Part shown: piece by piece, positions 1-4,669 of the stretch
How positions within the stretch are numbered: the stretch's first letter is position 1
Layout: every line of letters begins with the position of its first letter
Origin: DASVAL01 sp035649575
GTDB lineage: Bacteria; Planctomycetota; UBA1135; UBA2386
Direction: 5' to 3'
Assembly (NCBI GenBank): GCA_035649575.1
Contig: DASRJH010000056.1
Coordinates: 1 to 6,431 of the forward strand
DNA length: 6,431 nt
Notes under the pieces: model-generated
What the model was told of the DNA's origin: nothing
The model's database searches: none
The model's input: only the letters and a program-made list of their open reading frames with translations
Position numbers and translations under genes: made by a program

Positions 1-228
1 TTGAGTGTCGATCGACGGCAAGCCCAGGACGATCGCACTGCCCGTGAGCAACGCCGCTAGCCCTTTCACGGGCACGAGCAGCCACAGCAGCGCGCGCACG
101 CGCGCCGAGCGCTTGCGCAGCAGCGCGCAGATGCAGAAGACCACGATCGCGACGACGGCCACGTCGAGCGCGGCGCAGGTGAGTCGGTTCGGCCAATCGA
201 CGTCGAGGATGCGCGGGAACGGGTTCAT
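1..228 (-). CDS. M56-family (BlaR1/MecR1-like) membrane sensor protease, N-terminal part, cut by window edge
   Basis: An open frame of 76 codons starts at ATG 228 and is still open at base 1, so only the N-terminus is visible. It begins MNPFPRILDVDW and has two hydrophobic stretches, about residues 19-37 and 46-69. The second contains LLWLLVPVKGL, which resembles the R-x-LWLLV-x-x-K segment early in BlaR1/M56 proteins. Members of that family sense a ligand outside the cell and use a cytoplasmic-side zinc protease domain to inactivate a partner BlaI-type repressor. The HExxH motif and sensor domain would lie outside the window, so the family call rests on the N-terminus and on context. The start codon overlaps the stop of the upstream repressor gene as ATGA, implying translational coupling. 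A GGAG Shine-Dalgarno (238-235) lies 6 nt upstream. The sensed ligand is unknown. Confidence 0.72.
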   Translation of the reverse strand, partial: MNPFPRILDVDWPNRLTCAALDVAVVAIVVFCICALLRKRSARVRALLWLLVPVKGLAALLTGSAIVLGLPSIDTQ

Positions 229-641
229 TTCTCTCTCCGGTTGCGGCGGGTCTCGATCAACCGCTCGAGCTCGTCGAGCTCGGCTTCACTGATGTCTTCC
301 GACTTGAGCAGGTAGGCGATGGCCTGGCGCGGCGAGCCTCCGAACAGCACCTCGCGCAGCCGGTCGAGCGTGCGCCGCACCACCGAGTCGCGCGCCACGG
401 CGGGCTTGAGGCGCATGCCGCGCTCGATCGTCGGGACCGGCTCGACGTAGCCCTTCGACCGCAGCTTGCCGAGCACGGTGCGTATCGTCGTCGGCGCGAG
501 CGGACGGCGCTTGCTGAACGCCTCGATCACGTCGTTCGAGGAGCATTCGCCGAGCCGCCAGACCTCGTCCATCACTTCCATCTCGAGCCGCGAGAGCTCG
601 CTCTTCGGGTCGGGCCCGGCGTTCGATCGGCGCTTCGGCAT
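225..641 (-). CDS. blaI: BlaI/MecI/CopY-family transcriptional repressor
   Basis: A 138-residue protein of normal length for this winged-helix repressor family. The N-terminal DNA-binding domain (about residues 14-80) has the family pattern: LSRLEMEVMDEVW, then LAPTTIRTVLGKL and RSKGYV as the recognition region. The C-terminal helical dimerisation part (about 84-132) ends SEDISEAELDELERLIE, close to the DLSQ/EIEEL tail of MecI. In staphylococcal BlaI and MecI the cognate protease cuts an Asn-Phe bond just before this tail; here the aligned pair is Tyr110-Leu111, so the cleavage site differs. The gene precedes and overlaps an M56 sensor gene, the usual two-gene signalling pair. A perfect palindrome directly upstream of the ATG (643-662) is the expected autoregulatory operator. 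No beta-lactamase or PBP gene is in view, so the regulated process is unknown. Confidence 0.93.
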   Translation of the reverse strand: MPKRRSNAGPDPKSELSRLEMEVMDEVWRLGECSSNDVIEAFSKRRPLAPTTIRTVLGKLRSKGYVEPVPTIERGMRLKPAVARDSVVRRTLDRLREVLFGGSPRQAIAYLLKSEDISEAELDELERLIETRRNRREK

Positions 642-642
642 G

Positions 643-662
643 CCGACTACGTCTATAGTCGG
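643..662 (-). promoter_or_regulatory. Probable BlaI operator (20-bp palindrome)
   Basis: The arms CCGACTA (643-649) and TAGTCGG (656-662) are perfect inverted repeats around a 6-bp centre. The GACTAC...TAGTC core resembles the TACTAC/GTAGTA half-sites of known BlaI/MecI operators. The palindrome ends one base from the repressor start codon and covers the predicted -10 element, as expected for autorepression. Confidence 0.75.
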
Positions 663-678
663 AGACGACGGATGTCAA
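652..678 (-). promoter_or_regulatory. Probable promoter of the blaI-M56 operon
   Basis: On the minus strand TTGACA (678-673) exactly matches the sigma-70 -35 consensus, and TATAGA (657-652) is a good -10. The spacer is 15 bp, shorter than the ideal 17. The -10 lies inside the 20-bp palindrome. Only 10 nt separate the -10 from the ATG at 641, so the transcript would be leaderless or carry only a few untranslated bases, and no Shine-Dalgarno is present. Motif-based prediction only. Confidence 0.55.
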
Positions 679-691
679 CTGGTCTTGCTCG

Positions 692-713
692 TGCGACGCA
701 AATCCGCGGCGCA
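692..713 (-). terminator. Possible hairpin downstream of ribD
   Basis: Read on the minus strand, TGCGCCGC (713-706) and GCGTCGCA (699-692) can form an 8-bp stem with one mismatch and a 6-nt loop, starting 8 nt past the ribD stop codon. No T tract follows, so it is weak as an intrinsic terminator. Its position between ribD and the blaI promoter is what suggests the role. Confidence 0.3.
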
Positions 714-720
714 GCCTCTG

Positions 721-1830
721 CTACACGAAGCCGGACACCGCGAGGTCCTCGCCGCACTGCTCGAACTTCACGTCGTGCAGGCGCCACGCCTCGGCCATGA
801 ACCCGCGCCCCTCGCCACCGACGGGCGTGGGCGCGAACCGGCCGCCGATGATCTTGGGTGCCACGAACGCGAGCACCTGGTCGACGCAGTTCCACGCGAA
901 CATCTGCGCAACCAAGCCCCCGCCGCCCTCGACGAGCACGCGGTGCAGCCCGCGCCGCCGCAGCTCGGCGAACGCGCGGCCCAGATGCAGCCGGCGCGGC
1001 CCTTCGGCCGTCGCGACGTGGATCACCGTGACGCCGAGGTCCTGCAGGTGCCCGCTCCTGCGCGGATCGACGTCTTCGCTCGCGAGCAACCACGTCGGCG
1101 CCTTCTGCGCCGTGCGCACGAGGTTGCTGTCGTCGTCGATCTCGCCGAGCGGATCGACCACGATGCGCACGGGCTGCTTGCCCTCGACGTGGCGCACCGT
1201 GAGCTCGGGATCGTCGATCTGCGCGGTGCGGAACCCCACCATCACGCCGCAACACCGCGACCGCAGCTCGTGCGTGCGCCGCCGCGCCTCCATGCCCGAG
1301 ATCCAGCGCGCTTCGCCGGTCGGCGCGGCCGTCTTGCCGTCGAGGGTCATGGCCCACTTGCAGAGCAGCCACGGCCGGTCGAGCGCGAGCGACTTTCGGA
1401 ACGGTTCGTTGATCGCGTCGCAGGCCGAAGCGAGCACGCCGTCGAGCACCTCGACGCCGGCGTTCTCGAGCAGCTGGATGCCATGCCGGCGGTGGCGCGG
1501 GTCGGGATCGACGTTGCCGATGATCACGCGCCGCACGCCCGCGGCGAGCAGACCCTGGGCGCACGGCTCGGTCTTCTTGCCGTCGACGCCCTTCCCGGTC
1601 GAGCACGGCTCGAGCGTCACGACCGCGGTGTCGGGCCGCCGGCCGGCCCGCGCGGCGTCCTGCAGCGCCATGGCCTCGGCATGCCGCCCGCCGAACCACT
1701 CGTGCCAGCCGCGGCCGACGATCTCGCCGTCCTGCAGCACGAGGCAGCCGACGCGTGGGTTCGGTTCGACTTCCCCGCGGCCGCGTTCGGCGAGCTGCAG
1801 GGCCTCCCGCATCCAGTCCTCGAGGCTCAC
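721..1830 (-). CDS. ribD: Bifunctional riboflavin biosynthesis protein RibD (deaminase/reductase)
   Basis: A 369-residue protein, the usual length for bifunctional RibD. The family carries out the second and third steps of riboflavin synthesis: deamination of the pyrimidinone 5-phosphate, then NADPH-dependent reduction of the ribosyl side chain. The deaminase domain (about 1-145) has NPRVG at 24-28, the zinc motif HAE at 50-52, and LEPC at 73-76 with the second cysteine at 90. The reductase domain (about 150-369) has RPWLLCKWAMTLDGKTA (152-168), RWISGMEARR (175-184), DDPELTVR (206-213) and EGGGGL (301-306). The GTG start at 1830 is preferred because it gives the usual D-x-x-M-x-x-AL opening (EDWMREAL) and overlaps the miaB stop as GTGA; an ATG at 1812 would remove part of that helix. 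Odd point: the loop between C76 and C90 is about five residues longer than the usual C-x8-C and lacks the common SHxGRTPPC wording. Confidence 0.95.
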   Translation of the reverse strand: MSLEDWMREALQLAERGRGEVEPNPRVGCLVLQDGEIVGRGWHEWFGGRHAEAMALQDAARAGRRPDTAVVTLEPCSTGKGVDGKKTEPCAQGLLAAGVRRVIIGNVDPDPRHRRHGIQLLENAGVEVLDGVLASACDAINEPFRKSLALDRPWLLCKWAMTLDGKTAAPTGEARWISGMEARRRTHELRSRCCGVMVGFRTAQIDDPELTVRHVEGKQPVRIVVDPLGEIDDDSNLVRTAQKAPTWLLASEDVDPRRSGHLQDLGVTVIHVATAEGPRRLHLGRAFAELRRRGLHRVLVEGGGGLVAQMFAWNCVDQVLAFVAPKIIGGRFAPTPVGGEGRGFMAEAWRLHDVKFEQCGEDLAVSGFV

Positions 1831-3272
1831 GGGCGGTGGGCCTCGGCGCCAAACATCGAACCCTCCGGCATCGCACCTTCCTGCGCCTCGGTCAGAGGCA
1901 ACAGCTCCCCGACGACGGAATGGGCGAGGGCCTGCGTGATGCGCACGGGAACGTACTGGCCCACGAGACCGCTGTCGTTGCAAGCGAAGTGCACGAGCCG
2001 ATGGTGGGCCGTGCGGCCGCTCAGCCGCCCGTCCACCTTGCTCTCGCCCTCGACGAGCACCTCGACGGTGCGGCCGACGAGGGCCTGGTTCCGCGCGAGG
2101 GTCAGTGCTCCCTGGGCCTCGAGCAGCACCTGGTTGCGCCGCTCCTTCTCGGGCTCGGGCACGTCGTCGGGCCGCTCGGCGGCCACCGTGCCAGGCCGCG
2201 GCGAGTATTTGAACACGTAGCTCTGCGCGAACCCGATGCGCTGTACGAACGCGACCGTCGCGTCGAAGTCCGCGGCCGTCTCTCCGGGATAACCGACGAT
2301 GAAGTCGCTGTGCAGCTCGATGTCGGGAGCGCGCGCCAGCAGCTGTTCCCAGCGCACGAGATACCGTTCTACGGTGTAGCCGCGGCGCATCGCCTTCAAC
2401 ACCGCGTTGCTGCCGGACTGCGCGGGCAGGTGCAGGTAACGCGCGACCTTCGGCAGCTCGGCCATCGCGTCGACGAGGTCCGGGCTCAGGAAGTTCGGAT
2501 GCGACGTGATGAACGCGAGCCGCCGCAGCGACGGGATCTCGTGCAGCGCGCGCAGCAGGCGGGCCAGCGTCGCGTTCTGGCCGGTCAGATCGCGGCCGTA
2601 GGCGTTCACGGTCTGGCCCAGCAGCGTGACCTCGGTGACGCCGTCGTCGCAGAGGCGCTGGGTCTCCTCGACGAGGTCGGCGATCGGGCGCGAGACCTCG
2701 TCGCCGCGCGTCGTCGGCACGATGCAGTAGGTGCACGGCATGTTGCAGCCGCGCATCACCGAGACGAACGCCTGCGAACGGTGCGGCCGCACGCGCACGT
2801 CGCGGAAGATCGCATCGCCGCTCTTACCCTGGCCGACCGCGAGCACACCGGCGCCGGCCACCTCGCGCTTTCGGCGTGCAGGCTCGCGCTGCGCGGCGAT
2901 CTGGTGGTTCTTCTCGAGTGCTTTCTCGACCGTCTCGTCAATGTCGCCGAATGCCGAAGGCCCGACGACGAGGTCGACGTGCGGCATGCGCGAGAGCAGA
3001 TACCGCTTGTGCTCCTCGGCCATGCAGCCGAGCACGCCGACCACGAGCTGCGGTTCGTTGCGCTTGCGGACGCGCAACGTGCCGAGCTTCGACCAGACGC
3101 GGTCCTCGGCGTGTTGCCGCACCGAGCACGTATTCAGCAGCACGACCGACGCGTCGGCCTCGCTGCGCGCCGGTTCGTACCCGCGCTGGCGCAGCTTGCT
3201 CTCGACCAGCTCGCTGTCGAGCTTGTTCATCTGGCAGCCGTAGCTGGTCAGGTGGTACTTCGGGGCGGTCAT
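1827..3272 (-). CDS. miaB: tRNA-2-methylthio-N6-dimethylallyladenosine synthase MiaB
   Basis: A 481-residue radical-SAM methylthiotransferase. MiaB adds a methylthio group to isopentenyl-adenosine 37 of tRNAs that read codons starting with U. The N-terminal UPF0004 domain has its three [4Fe-4S]-binding cysteines: C13 (YGCQMNKLDSE), C49 (LNTCSVRQHAE) and C83 (LGCMAE). The radical-SAM cluster motif is C176-NMP-C180-TY-C183 followed by IVPTTRG. Further family motifs are LLGQTVNAYG (217-226), HLPAQSGS (281-288) and DFIVGYPGET (323-332). A C-terminal TRAM domain (about 396-460) includes GRLSGRTAHHRLVHF. MiaB is preferred over MtaB or RimO from the motif set and the TRAM sequence. The ATG at 3272 opens the protein just before the strand leading to C13. 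The gene overlaps ribD by 4 bp, indicating a co-transcribed pair. No Shine-Dalgarno is visible upstream. Confidence 0.94.
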   Translation of the reverse strand: MTAPKYHLTSYGCQMNKLDSELVESKLRQRGYEPARSEADASVVLLNTCSVRQHAEDRVWSKLGTLRVRKRNEPQLVVGVLGCMAEEHKRYLLSRMPHVDLVVGPSAFGDIDETVEKALEKNHQIAAQREPARRKREVAGAGVLAVGQGKSGDAIFRDVRVRPHRSQAFVSVMRGCNMPCTYCIVPTTRGDEVSRPIADLVEETQRLCDDGVTEVTLLGQTVNAYGRDLTGQNATLARLLRALHEIPSLRRLAFITSHPNFLSPDLVDAMAELPKVARYLHLPAQSGSNAVLKAMRRGYTVERYLVRWEQLLARAPDIELHSDFIVGYPGETAADFDATVAFVQRIGFAQSYVFKYSPRPGTVAAERPDDVPEPEKERRNQVLLEAQGALTLARNQALVGRTVEVLVEGESKVDGRLSGRTAHHRLVHFACNDSGLVGQYVPVRITQALAHSVVGELLPLTEAQEGAMPEGSMFGAEAHRP

Positions 3273-3282
3273 CGGGGCGGGG

Positions 3283-3288
3283 ATTCTA
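3283..3288 (-). promoter_or_regulatory. Possible -10 element for miaB-ribD
   Basis: TAGAAT on the minus strand differs from TATAAT at one position and ends 10 nt before the miaB ATG, the same spacing seen for blaI. The hexamer 17 bp upstream (CTGCGT) is a poor -35. If used, the mRNA would be leaderless or nearly so, which fits the lack of a ribosome binding site. Confidence 0.3.
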
Positions 3289-3329
3289 CGGTCGGCGTGT
3301 CATCGACGCAGCCGTCATGTCACGGCACC

Positions 3330-3359
3330 GGGTGATCCAGGGGGCGGGGCTGGGTGATC
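3330..3359. repeat. Pair of GGGTGATC direct repeats upstream of miaB
   Basis: GGGTGATC occurs at 3330-3337 and 3352-3359, 22 bp apart, about two helical turns. The pair lies 58-87 bp upstream of the miaB start, where an activator or repressor dimer could bind. It could also be chance in GC-rich DNA. Confidence 0.3.
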
Positions 3360-3384
3360 GCGCGGGAAAGGGCTCGCCGTACTC
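3360..3384. repeat. Left copy of 25-bp direct repeat flanking the accessory segment
   Basis: This 25-bp block matches 4612-4636 in the same orientation at 22 of 25 positions. It starts GCGCGGGAAAG and ends CGCCGTACTC; the three differences are in the middle. Both copies can form a small hairpin (GCGGG, 6-nt loop, then CTCGC here or CCCGC in the other copy). The two copies bracket about 1.2 kb of less GC-rich DNA, as attachment-site or target duplications would. Confidence 0.5.
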
Positions 3385-3424
3385 TCGTGCGGTCCGAACG
3401 GTCCATTCAAGGGGCCCTCCCGCG

Positions 3425-3571
3425 TCAGCGGCTGGCGGCGCGCAACCGCTCGCGCGCATCGTGCTGCTGGGCCGCGAGCGACCCGAGGTCGCTCGGCACC
3501 AGCGACGCCAGCAGCAAGCCGAGGTCGGCCGCGGGCTCAGGGTCGGCGGGAGCTGCCTTCGCGTCGCGCAT
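3425..3571 (-). CDS. Small hypothetical ORF or truncated gene remnant (48 aa)
   Basis: No family is recognised. The frame runs from ATG 3571 to TGA 3425; an in-frame stop lies just upstream of the ATG, so it cannot extend. It reads like protein: AADLGLLLASLVPSDLGSL, then a charged helical end, QQHDARERLRAASR. By my count 44 of 48 codons end in G or C, a strong coding-like bias in GC-rich DNA and unlike the neighbouring DUF1801 gene. No proper Shine-Dalgarno is present. It may be a small gene, or the 3' end of a host gene whose 5' part was replaced by the adjacent insertion. A different frame just upstream (3537-3668, with KELRARMDERMKVLT) may be more of the same broken gene, shifted by one base. 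Confidence 0.35.
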   Translation of the reverse strand: MRDAKAAPADPEPAADLGLLLASLVPSDLGSLAAQQHDARERLRAASR

Positions 3572-3677
3572 CAACGGTCAGGACCTTCATGCGCTCGTCC
3601 ATGCGTGCTCGCAGCTCCTTGCCGCGTGCCAAGCATACCGCCAACAGACCACCACCATGCCCTACCAACGCCTGCAG
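3572..3677. other. Gap between DUF1801 gene and 48-aa ORF
   Basis: No confident feature. A minus-strand frame with a TTG start (3668) and stop at 3537 overlaps this gap and encodes 43 residues, including LARGKELRARMDERMKVLT, but it has no ribosome binding site or recognised family. No second attC-like R-box pair was found here, although one would be expected if the DUF1801 gene were a complete integron cassette. Confidence 0.3.
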
Positions 3678-4160
3678 TCACTTCGCCAGCTTCCGACGAG
3701 GCCGCTTCTTCGCACCAAACGTCCGGATGACGAGGCATCCACGGCCCTTGGATGGCAACGGAACACCAGCATGGTCAATCGCAGCGGCGATCAGCGCCTC
3801 AACATCCGGATGCGCCAACTGCCTGGCAGCCTCCAGCCGGATGAAGCGGGCTTGCTTGCCCGATCCCATCAGCAGCTTCTTTGGGTCGGGCAATTGAGGT
3901 CCCTGCATGAGGTACAAACGCACGCCGTCAGGACGCGCGGCGGTTGCGACGATCGCATCCGGAGGTCGCTCCGTCGACGAATACGCGATGACGAAGAAGG
4001 TGTTGTAGTCGTACACCAGCTCGTTGGCGCTCGGCAATCGCTTGCGCACAGCAGATCGGACCGAGCGGATGAGCTTCTGGTCCTTGGGATCGAACTTCTC
4101 GATGAGGGATCGAAGCTGGACCTCTGGTGTGCCCTTCGCGTCAACGGAGCTGACTGCCAT
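3678..4160 (-). CDS. DUF1801 (YdhG-like) domain protein
   Basis: A 160-residue soluble protein with no signal peptide or membrane segment. Nearly the whole length (about 12-145) fits the DUF1801/YdhG fold: an opening helix (EVQLRSLIEKF), VRSAVRKRLPSANELVYDYNTFFVIAYSS, then VRLYLMQGPQLPDPKKLLMGSGKQARFIRL and the final helix VEALIAAAIDHAG. The C-terminus is a basic tail (KKRPRRKLAK). Some members of this family are described as frataxin-like iron carriers, but the role of this protein cannot be told from sequence. The ATG at 4160 is supported by a GGAG Shine-Dalgarno (4170-4167) 6 nt upstream, unusual in this window. Codon use is less GC-biased than in miaB or ribD, suggesting acquisition by transfer. 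It starts 41 nt after an attC-type R box. Confidence 0.8.
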   Translation of the reverse strand: MAVSSVDAKGTPEVQLRSLIEKFDPKDQKLIRSVRSAVRKRLPSANELVYDYNTFFVIAYSSTERPPDAIVATAARPDGVRLYLMQGPQLPDPKKLLMGSGKQARFIRLEAARQLAHPDVEALIAAAIDHAGVPLPSKGRGCLVIRTFGAKKRPRRKLAK

Positions 4161-4201
4161 CTCATTCTCCAGGGTCTTGTAAGGAGTGCTGCAAGGGATC
4201 C

Positions 4202-4301
4202 GCCCAACGTCTCTGCCGCTGCGGCGCGAACCGCGTTGCGACGGCTCTTGCCTCGCTTGTTGCGTTGATCGCGGCTCGCGGCCTCCTGCGGCTTGTTGGA
4301 C
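4202..4301 (-). repeat. Integron attC-like recombination site (100-bp imperfect palindrome)
   Basis: Read on the minus strand, the block opens with GTCCAAC (4301-4295), matching the R'' consensus RYYYAAC, and closes with GTTGGGC (4208-4202), matching the R' consensus GTTRRRY. The inner arms pair imperfectly after the R boxes: GCCGC, GGC, GCGA and CCGCG blocks on one side pair with the other, with unpaired bases between them. The centre carries a further hairpin, GCGAGGC-AAGA-GCC with TCGC and one bulged base. Length, boxes and imperfect pairing fit attC sites. The 63-codon ORF's TAG ends 3 bp before the R'' box, the usual arrangement in a gene cassette. No integrase gene is present. It could be another large hairpin, but the exact R boxes argue for attC. 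Confidence 0.55.
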
Positions 4302-4304
4302 GGT

Positions 4305-4496
4305 CTACCCACCGCCTCTGACGACGTCCAGTGCCGCCTGCACTCTCGCGATCAGCGACTGCCAGTGCTCTTGATGCTCTCGCATCGTGCTGATCGACAA
4401 CCGAGACTCGCAGTAGGCAAGCGCCCAACGCAGTTCGCGATCGTCCTTCTGCTCGATGGCGCGCTCGATGCGGCGCAGCTCAGGAAACCGAGACAT
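4305..4496 (-). CDS. Small hypothetical protein, likely cassette-borne (63 aa)
   Basis: I do not recognise a named family. From ATG 4496 to TAG 4305 it reads as a compact, charged, mostly helical protein: MSRFPELRRIERAIEQKDD, then ELRWALAYCESRL, then EHQEHWQSLIARVQAALD. The frame continues upstream to an ATG at 4676, but the extra 60 residues are an arginine-rich low-complexity stretch that would overlap the start of the divergent epimerase gene, so the internal ATG is chosen. Upstream, GTTGAAC (4508-4502) matches the attC/attI R' box GTTRRRY and leaves only 5 nt to the ATG; downstream an attC-like palindrome begins 3 bp after the stop. Gene plus palindrome would make a cassette of about 300 bp. 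Codon use is less GC-biased than in neighbouring genes. Confidence 0.55.
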   Translation of the reverse strand: MSRFPELRRIERAIEQKDDRELRWALAYCESRLSISTMREHQEHWQSLIARVQAALDVVRGGG

Positions 4497-4501
4497 GATC
4501 C

Positions 4502-4508
4502 GTTCAAC
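4502..4508 (-). other. Possible cassette boundary (R' box, GTTRRRY)
   Basis: GTTGAAC on the minus strand matches the integron crossover core and is followed by GGATC and the ATG of the 63-codon ORF. The attC-like site's R' box is likewise followed by GGATC (GTTGGGC-GGATC), so the two junctions agree at 10 of 12 bases. No partner R'' box was found on the far side, so this would be an attI-type or secondary-site junction, not a full attC. Confidence 0.35.
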
Positions 4509-4611
4509 AAGTATCGGACGACCGGCCCATTTGCCGTCGGCACGCCTTCGCAGGGTATCCGCACCCCACATCCTCGCAAGCCTGCTCACAACCACGCCCG
4601 CGATGGCCGCT

Positions 4612-4636
4612 GCGCGGGAAAGAACCCGCCGTACTC
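4612..4636. repeat. Right copy of 25-bp direct repeat flanking the accessory segment
   Basis: This copy matches 3360-3384 at 22 of 25 bases, same orientation, offset 1252 bp. It contains a perfect hairpin, GCGGG-AAAGAA-CCCGC, and lies 33 bp upstream of the epimerase start codon. It could be part of that gene's upstream region that was duplicated when the intervening DNA inserted. Confidence 0.5.
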
Positions 4637-4669
4637 GCCGCCGCCGGAGTCGCCGCGTAACAGGGTGCC

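Noticed and set aside
211..219. Third copy of the start of the 25-bp repeat (GCGCGGGAA)
   Set aside because: Only 9 bases match, inside the M56 coding start; expected by chance in GC-rich DNA.
466..2220. Long plus-strand open frame opposite blaI, ribD and miaB
   Set aside because: It lies opposite well-supported genes with full family motifs; the Arg/Ala/Pro/His-rich translation is a GC-driven shadow.
1755..3335. Long plus-strand open frame opposite miaB
   Set aside because: It is the mirror of the MiaB frame, with no recognisable domain and a composition typical of antisense shadows.
3354..4268. Plus-strand 304-codon frame across the DUF1801 gene
   Set aside because: The DUF1801 reading on the minus strand has a good Shine-Dalgarno and family motifs; the plus frame has neither.
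4500..4620. Possible tRNA gene or second attC site
   Set aside because: No T-arm motif or cloverleaf could be built, and no R'' box pairs with GTTGAAC at 4502-4508.
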